A stretch of 64,000 nucleotides of DNA from Glutamicibacter sp. MNS18 (lineage in GTDB: Bacteria; Actinomycetota; Actinomycetes; Actinomycetales; Micrococcaceae): NCBI RefSeq assembly GCF_026107515.2, contig NZ_JAPCHW010000005.1:310001-374000 (forward strand), in the 5' to 3' direction. The notes below the pieces were generated by a model. It saw only the letters and a list, made by a program, of their open reading frames with translations, was not told the origin of the DNA and searched no databases. The position numbers and the translations under genes were made by a program. This document shows, piece by piece, positions 59,009-64,000 of this stretch; position 1 is the first letter of the stretch; each line of letters begins with the position of its first letter.

Positions 59009-59689
59009 TTACTGCTCGGTGCCGGAAACCCAGACGGCGTCGGCCGCCCTTGCGCCGAGGACCACGCGCGGGGAGCCCGGTTCCGCGGTGATTTCCACGG
59101 TGTCCGAGTAGGGGTCCCCGTCAAAGACGCTGAGTCTGGCGCCGAGCACGATCCCGTTTTCGGAAAAGTACTGCAGCAACTGCGAGTCGGCATCGGAAAT
59201 CCGTTCCACGACCACCGTGCTGCCGGGAACCGCCTGGCCCAACGGGTGGGCCGTGGGCATCGAGATCTGACCGGCGGCGCTGGGAATAGGGTCCCCATGC
59301 GGGTCGCGTGTGGGATGGCCCAGCAGCTCGTCGATGCGTTCGATCATGAAATCCGAGACCGCGTGCTCCAGGTTCTCCGCCTCATCGTGGACCTGGTCCC
59401 AGCGGTAGCCGAGCATCTGCACCAGGAAGGTCTCGATCAGCCGGTGCCGTCGCACCATGGCCAGCGCGTAGGCCCGCCCGGTATCCGTGAGCGTGATTTC
59501 CCCGTAGGGGGCATGATCCAGCAGGTTCAGCTGCCGTAATTTGGCCAGCGCACCGGACACCGTGGACAGCTTCACCCCGGCACGTTCGGCCACGAAACTG
59601 GGCGTGACCGGTTCATCGGACCACTCCTTGAGGCTGAAAATGATCTTCAGGTAATTCTGCGCACTATCCGAAAGCTGGTTGACCGACAC
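59009..59689 (-). CDS. mntR: DtxR/MntR-family metal-dependent repressor
   Basis: A 226-residue regulator: winged HTH (LSDSAQNYLKIIFSLKEWSDEPVTPSFVAERAGVKLSTVSGALAKL region, residues about 5-50), metal-binding dimer domain with VRRHRLIETFLVQMLGYRWDQVHDEAENLEHAVSD (near 82-116), and a C-terminal SH3/FeoA-like domain. Next to a Mn/Zn importer, MntR is the best guess. GTG 59689 is chosen; TATGAT lies seven bases ahead, so it may be a leaderless mRNA. Upstream codons do not match the family. Another DtxR-type protein (IdeR) is expected elsewhere in the genome. Confidence 0.88.
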   Translation of the reverse strand: MSVNQLSDSAQNYLKIIFSLKEWSDEPVTPSFVAERAGVKLSTVSGALAKLRQLNLLDHAPYGEITLTDTGRAYALAMVRRHRLIETFLVQMLGYRWDQVHDEAENLEHAVSDFMIERIDELLGHPTRDPHGDPIPSAAGQISMPTAHPLGQAVPGSTVVVERISDADSQLLQYFSENGIVLGARLSVFDGDPYSDTVEITAEPGSPRVVLGARAADAVWVSGTEQ

Positions 59690-59868
59690 GAATCCATCAT
59701 AGTCAACCAACCCCGAATATGGCTGGCAGCGGTGGAGGGGGCCAGGTCCGGCGGTGTCCCCGATGCGTGGACCGGCAGGTTTCTTGACTCCGCGGAACCG
59801 ATGCGGCAAGCTGTGAAATCGATTCCATGGAATCGATTTTACAAATGGGCACAGGGGCTTATCGCGTT

Positions 59869-60892
59869 ATGCAGGCAATCACGATCGAGGACGCGGCACG
59901 TGCCGCCGGGGTATCACCGGCCACCTCCGCCGCCGCCCGTGCCAGGGTCGAGGCCGCAGCAACCGAACTCGGTTTCCTTCCCAACGCCCAGGCCCGCTCA
60001 CTTCGCTCCACCAAGACCGATTCCATTGCCCTGTTGATATCCGATGTGCGCAATCCCTACTTCTCGGACCTCGCCCACGCGGTGGAACGCCATGCCCGCG
60101 CCGCGGGGCTGGTCACCTTTATCGGCAATGCCAACGAGGACACCGGCCAGCAGGATGGGTTCCTGGCCGCCATGCTCTCCCGGCGGGTGGACGGGTTGCT
60201 GATCGTCCCCCAAGGGTTGGGTGAAGGCAGCAATATCCCCAGCGCCATGCTGCAACGCGTGATTGACAGCCCCATCCCCACGGTCTTCGTCGACCGTACC
60301 GTGGCCGGAGCCGGCATCCCCAGTATCACCGCCGGCAGCCGACGCGCCCTGGGGCAGGCCGTGGCCGACCTCAAGGCCCGGGGGCATGAACGCATCGCCT
60401 TCCTGGGCGGCCCGAAACATGCCTCCACCGCCGAGGAACGGCGCAGGGCCTTTGACTCCGCCTTGCGGTCGAACGGCCTGGTTGTGGATGAAACGCTGCA
60501 CTTTGCAGGGGACTTTCGACGCATTTCCGGGCGGGCCGCAGCCCGCTGGTTCAGCGAGCACGACCTGTCGCCGACCGCGGTGGTCATCGCCGACGCGCCC
60601 ATGGCCCTGGGTGCCCTGACCTTCTGGCACGAGGCCGGCGCACGGATCGGGCAGGATTTCTCGGTTATTCAGTTTCGACGAGGTCGATGCCCTGCTGCTG
60701 CATGTTCCCCCGATCGCCACGATCAGCCACGACCTGGAACGGATGGGGCAGGCCGCGGTCACTGCCCTGGCCGACCTGATGCAGGCAGCCGAACCCGCCA
60801 AGGTTCACCTCGAGAACCGCTACACCCCGCGCGCCTCGGTGGCCACCGCGCCGCATACCGCACCATCGAACAAGGACAATGAACATGGCTGA
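59869..60892 (+). pseudogene. Broken LacI-family regulator gene
   Basis: The frame begins at ATG 59869 (MQAITIEDAARAAGVSPAT). In intact LacI proteins VSPAT is followed by the recognition helix VSRxLNG and about a dozen more residues; here it jumps straight to SAAARARVEAAATELGFLPN, so the recognition helix is lost in frame. The effector domain then follows (LISDVRNPYFSDLAHAVERHA, RVDGLLIVPQG, ERIAFLGGP) to IGQDFSVI. Near 60670-60674 one extra base shifts the frame: the expected FDEVDALLLHVPPIATI is in frame 2, and ends at TGA 60892, overlapping the ribokinase start. Both lesions make the product unable to bind DNA. It was probably the repressor of the ribokinase gene. Confidence 0.83.
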
Positions 60893-61838
60893 AGAGAAGC
60901 GAGTCCAGGTCACCGTCGTAGGCTCGAGCAACGTGGACATCACCGCCCGGATGGACCGCCTGCCCGGCCCGGGGGAAACCGTGCTGGCCGACTCCTATCG
61001 GCTGACCCCGGGCGGCAAGGGCGCCAACCAGGCCCTGGCCGCCCAGCTGGCCGGGGCCCGGACCGAATTCGTTGGTGCGCTGGGACAGGACGAGCATTCG
61101 GCGATCGCCTTGGCGCAGTTGCGGCAGGCCGGGGTGCTCCTGGATCGGGTGATCCGCAGCAGCGAGCCCACCGGGGTGGCGATCATCTCGGTCGATGCGC
61201 AGGGCGAAAACAGCATCGCCGTGATCTCCGGGGCCAACTCCACGGTTGACGGCACCGCAGTCCGCGCTGCCGGGCCGTTGCATGGCGTGGTGGTCCTGCA
61301 GGGGGAAATCCCCGCCTCCGGGATATCTGCCGCCATCGCCGCCGGCACCGAGCGGATCGTGCTGAACCTGGCCCCGGTGATCAAGCTGGAACCCAAGGAC
61401 CTGGTGCGGGCCGACCCCCTGGTGGTCAATGAACACGAGGCATTCGAGGTCCTTGAACAGCTGGACGCCCGGGCGGCCACCGGACTTGAGGGGCACTATG
61501 ACCACCTGGCCCACGCATTGCTGGAACAGGGCATCGCATCGGTGGTGATCACCCTGGGTGGAGCCGGGTGCCTCGTCGCGCAACGCGATGGCAGCGGATC
61601 AGTCCGGCTGGAGAAGGTACCGGCCCCGAGGGTCGATGCCGTGGACACCACCGGTGCCGGCGATGCGTTCACCGGGGCGCTGGCCGCGCAGCTGGCCAAC
61701 GGGAAGAACCTGGCCCAGGCGGCCACCTTCGCCACCCGATTCGCCGCCTACACCGTACAGCACCCGGGCGCTCAGGCCTCCTACCCGCGGGACCTGTCGC
61801 AGCCCCAGGAGACCGGGTCCGCCCGGACCCAGGAATGA
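60885..61838 (+). CDS. rbsK: Ribokinase (PfkB family)
   Basis: A 317-residue sugar kinase: VVGSSNVDITARMDRLPGPGET (about residues 11-32), GGKGANQA (43-50, substrate loop), NEHEA in the middle, and the catalytic base in VDTTGAGDAFTG near 250-261. It phosphorylates ribose, or a similar sugar or nucleoside. ATG 60885 has AAGGA eight bases ahead; it overlaps the ancestral stop of the lacI gene. No ribose transporter is near, and the local repressor gene is broken, so expression may be constitutive. Confidence 0.88.
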   Translation: MAEEKRVQVTVVGSSNVDITARMDRLPGPGETVLADSYRLTPGGKGANQALAAQLAGARTEFVGALGQDEHSAIALAQLRQAGVLLDRVIRSSEPTGVAIISVDAQGENSIAVISGANSTVDGTAVRAAGPLHGVVVLQGEIPASGISAAIAAGTERIVLNLAPVIKLEPKDLVRADPLVVNEHEAFEVLEQLDARAATGLEGHYDHLAHALLEQGIASVVITLGGAGCLVAQRDGSGSVRLEKVPAPRVDAVDTTGAGDAFTGALAAQLANGKNLAQAATFATRFAAYTVQHPGAQASYPRDLSQPQETGSARTQE

Positions 61839-62088
61839 TCCGTCAGGCTGAAAACCCCGATCCACACCCCCCGCTGCTGGCAGCACCGGCCACGCTGGGG
61901 CATGCTGCCACCGTGGTTGTCGCCGACTGCGGCCTGCCTGATCTCAGAATACTGTCATGACGGAACAAGGACGGGAAACAACCCAACCCGTCATCCGCTG
62001 GATGAACCCCAGGGCTGTCGGCTCGGGGTTCGCCAGACCGTCCGGCCCACACACCGCCTGTTGAGGCTGCTGCCATATTCTTGGACAT

Positions 62089-62898
62089 ATGACATCAACG
62101 GCAGGAGAACACCACGGCATCCTGGCACGGATCGCACCGGAAGCATCCTTGCTGCTGGGTGCCGGCCGGGCCATCCTGTTGCAACTTGCCGATCCGCGGA
62201 TCGGGACGGCCGTGGTTCGCCATTCGGATTTCGTGGAGAACCCGTTGTCCCGGCTGCACAACACCCTGTCCTACGTGTACGCGCTGGGTGTGGGCACCCC
62301 TGCCCAGCGCGAAACGGTGATCAGGTTCGTCAACGCCGCCCACGCCCCGGTACATGCGCCGCGGGACCCGGCCACCGGCACCCCGGCCTATTCGGCCCGA
62401 GATCCCAAGCTGCAACTGTGGGTGGCCGCCACACTCTATGATTCGGCCGCTGTGATCTCCCGGCACACGCTCCCTGCCTTGGACGACGCCGCCGAGGAAC
62501 AGCTGTACCGGGAATACATCTGCCTGGGACAAGCGCTACAGATGCCGGCCGACTACTGGCCCGGCGACCGGGAAGAATTCCGCCGATACTTCCAGGACAC
62601 TCTGGGAACCCTGCAGGTGGGACCGGAAGTGCGGGAAGCCGCCGAGCAGCTGTTTCTCGGGCGCCACCTGCCCTGGCCGGTCCGGATCTTCCTGCCGTTG
62701 GCCCGCGACCTGACCATTGCGTTGCTCCCGGAAGAGGTGCGCGGGCTCTACGGTTATGAACTGACCGCCACGGTCCGGCGGCGGGCCCGCCTGGTGATCA
62801 GGCTGGCCCGTTGGGGGAACCGGTTGCTGCCGCACTACGTCCGCCACGCTCCCAAGAGGTACTCATTGCGCAGGGTCGATCGCGGTGCCTTGGGCTGA
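62089..62898 (+). CDS. Oxygenase MpaB-family protein (DUF2236)
   Basis: A 269-residue helical protein. APEASLLLGAGRAILLQLADPRIGTAVVRHSDFVENPLSRLHNTLSYVYALGVG is the DUF2236 N-terminal block with the conserved Arg/His; LWVAATLYDSAAVISRHTL and YWPGDREEFRRYFQ follow. The family includes latex-clearing protein and fungal MpaB, b-type haem oxygenases; most bacterial members have no known substrate. ATG 62089 fits the family start. Monocistronic, convergent with the next gene. Confidence 0.85.
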   Translation: MTSTAGEHHGILARIAPEASLLLGAGRAILLQLADPRIGTAVVRHSDFVENPLSRLHNTLSYVYALGVGTPAQRETVIRFVNAAHAPVHAPRDPATGTPAYSARDPKLQLWVAATLYDSAAVISRHTLPALDDAAEEQLYREYICLGQALQMPADYWPGDREEFRRYFQDTLGTLQVGPEVREAAEQLFLGRHLPWPVRIFLPLARDLTIALLPEEVRGLYGYELTATVRRRARLVIRLARWGNRLLPHYVRHAPKRYSLRRVDRGALG

Positions 62899-62910
62899 GA
62901 CGGCACCCGG

Positions 62911-63420
62911 TCATTTGCTATGACGTGATTCGCCGGGCGGAAAATCCCCGGGCAGGGTGTCACGTGGCGTGATGATGCGCGGCAGGACCACCAGCAGGAA
63001 CAACGTGACCAGCATCAGTGGGCCACCGATGAACAATCCCATCTGCCATCCCAAAAGCACCTGGAGCACGAACCAGACACAACCGCTGACGAGCACACCG
63101 ACACCGACGGCGACCACCTTGGCAACAATATGCCCCAAATGCACCGTGGTGGCCTTGACCCTTTGGCCGAAGAAATGCCGGTGCACGGCCACGGGAATCA
63201 CCAGCAGGACGATCAGCAGGACTGCGACAACCAGCAACAGCAGGTAAAAGACCTGTTCGCGTGGCTCGACGATCTCGAACCTGGCCTGGAAGGGCAGGAT
63301 GATCAGGAAGGCCGCCAGGATCTGGATGCCGGTCTGCATGACCCGCATTTCCTGCAATAACTCGTTCCACTGCCGGTGCGGTGCCTGCGGGCTGTCATCC
63401 GGCTGTCGGTCTGCGATCAT
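62911..63420 (-). CDS. DUF6328-like small membrane protein
   Basis: A 169-residue membrane protein with four helices. RQWNELLQEMRVMQTGIQILAAFLIILPFQARF near residues 17-49 is the family core, followed by helices at about 60-80, 95-115 and 125-145 and a charged tail. It fits the DUF6328 family of unknown function, from memory. Alone, convergent with the MpaB-like gene. Confidence 0.7.
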   Translation of the reverse strand: MIADRQPDDSPQAPHRQWNELLQEMRVMQTGIQILAAFLIILPFQARFEIVEPREQVFYLLLLVVAVLLIVLLVIPVAVHRHFFGQRVKATTVHLGHIVAKVVAVGVGVLVSGCVWFVLQVLLGWQMGLFIGGPLMLVTLFLLVVLPRIITPRDTLPGDFPPGESRHSK

Positions 63421-63584
63421 CAGGCCACCTTCCTGGTATATGGTGACCTGAATCCTATATCAGCCTCGGCGGCCGGGTCGCGTCCGCTGCGGTTTGCCCA
63501 GGAACCGATTAGCCGATTGCCAGCACCGCGCGGTGTGCGGCTCCATGAACCCGCGGCGGGTGGGAGCCATCGGGAATGGGGGAG

Positions 63585-63995
63585 CTAGACCCCGGTGACC
63601 TGGGCAAAAGGCGGGGTCTGCACACCTTCGGCCACCGCTACCGCGGGGTCGTCACCCAGATGGATGATCCGGTTCTGCTCGTTGACGTGGACTACGGCAG
63701 GGGAGTACGTCCGGGCCTCGGCATCCTCCATCTGCGCGTAGCTGATGATGATGACAGTGTCCCCGGGATGCACCAGATGGGCCGCGGCGCCATTGATGCC
63801 GATGACCCCGCTGCCGGGTTTCCCGGCGATGGTGTAGGTCTCCAGCCGGGACCCATTGGTCACGTCCACAATGCTCACCAGTTCACCGGGCAGGATGTCC
63901 GAGGCTTCCAACAGGTCCGCATCGATCGTCACCGAACCGACATAGTGCAGGTCGGCCTGGGTTACGGTGGCGCGGTGGATCTTGGACTTAAACAT
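63585..63995 (-). CDS. panD: Aspartate 1-decarboxylase
   Basis: A 136-residue pyruvoyl enzyme that makes beta-alanine for pantothenate and CoA. The self-cleavage site is Gly20-Ser21 in [25 protein letters not shown] precedes it, and [19 protein letters not shown] follows. Cleavage gives the beta and alpha chains. The first Met (63995) is five bases from the window edge, so a slightly earlier start cannot be excluded. Compared with the mycobacterial enzyme the Cys at the VTCADL position is Gln. Confidence 0.93.
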   Translation of the reverse strand: MFKSKIHRATVTQADLHYVGSVTIDADLLEASDILPGELVSIVDVTNGSRLETYTIAGKPGSGVIGINGAAAHLVHPGDTVIIISYAQMEDAEARTYSPAVVHVNEQNRIIHLGDDPAVAVAEGVQTPPFAQVTGV

Positions 63996-64000
63996 GGTGC

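Overview
The window is high-GC, gene-dense, bacterial chromosomal DNA from an actinobacterium. Mycothiol-era ArsC, a TipA-type MerR regulator, leaderless starts, a DtxR/IdeR-like box, a Micrococcus/Rhodococcus-type putrescine oxidase and PanD with the actinobacterial N-terminus all point that way. A Micrococcaceae genome (Arthrobacter/Glutamicibacter group) is my inference, not something I could test. I see no rRNA, tRNA, CRISPR array, prophage or insertion sequence.

Layout. 1-3.2 kb: end of a siderophore-binding protein, a siderophore-interacting flavoprotein and two FecCD permeases. 3.2-7 kb: an orphan Rieske ferredoxin and its reductase, an MFS carrier, a DedA-like protein and an Lrp regulator. 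7-9.7 kb: an NmrA-type oxidoreductase and several very small proteins. 9.7-14.3 kb: TetR, putrescine oxidase, universal stress protein and an APC permease, a likely polyamine module. 14.3-23.8 kb: ArsC, an MFS gene with no ordinary start codon, PxpA with its Lrp regulator, HTH and TipA-like regulators, a candidate non-coding RNA with a strong terminator, a TetR/MFS pair, a flavin reductase and a Crp/Fnr protein. 24-36 kb: mhpA, IclR, MFS, Crp/Fnr, cupin, methyltransferase, a decayed methionine-synthase gene behind a SAM riboswitch, an SH3-repeat secreted peptidase and an arylsulfotransferase lipoprotein.

36-54.9 kb is the centrepiece: a phenylpropionate/cinnamate catabolic supercluster. On the minus strand lie mhpE, mhpF, mhpD and mhpB as one operon, then mhpC, a thioesterase and an MHS-family importer as separate units. 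On the plus strand lie a complete Rieske dioxygenase system (alpha subunit, ferredoxin, reductase, beta subunit), the dihydrodiol dehydrogenase, an acyl-CoA ligase and a GNAT-like protein, followed by IclR and XRE-cupin regulators, a second thioesterase and a quinone-oxidoreductase-like dehydrogenase. Together with mhpA at 24-26 kb this is a full route: 3-phenylpropionate to dihydrodiol (dioxygenase), to 2,3-dihydroxyphenylpropionate (HcaB-like), or from 3-hydroxyphenylpropionate by MhpA; then meta-cleavage (MhpB), hydrolysis (MhpC), hydration (MhpD), aldol cleavage (MhpE) and acetaldehyde to acetyl-CoA (MhpF). The most interesting thing I found is a shared 19-bp dyad, promoter-side half YGGAACR, lying about 90-110 bp upstream of the start codons of mhpA, mhpB, mhpC, the importer, the dioxygenase operon and the dehydrogenase at 53.9 kb. 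It looks like one activator site that ties the scattered units into a regulon.

55-64 kb: a PTH2-domain protein, a cupin, a Mn/Zn ABC importer with an upstream dyad and a convergent DtxR/MntR-type regulator, a doubly broken lacI gene in front of ribokinase, an MpaB-family protein, a small membrane protein and panD. Broken genes are a theme: the methionine-synthase homologue carries a nonsense codon, a frameshift and a deletion, and the LacI homologue has lost its recognition helix and is frameshifted.
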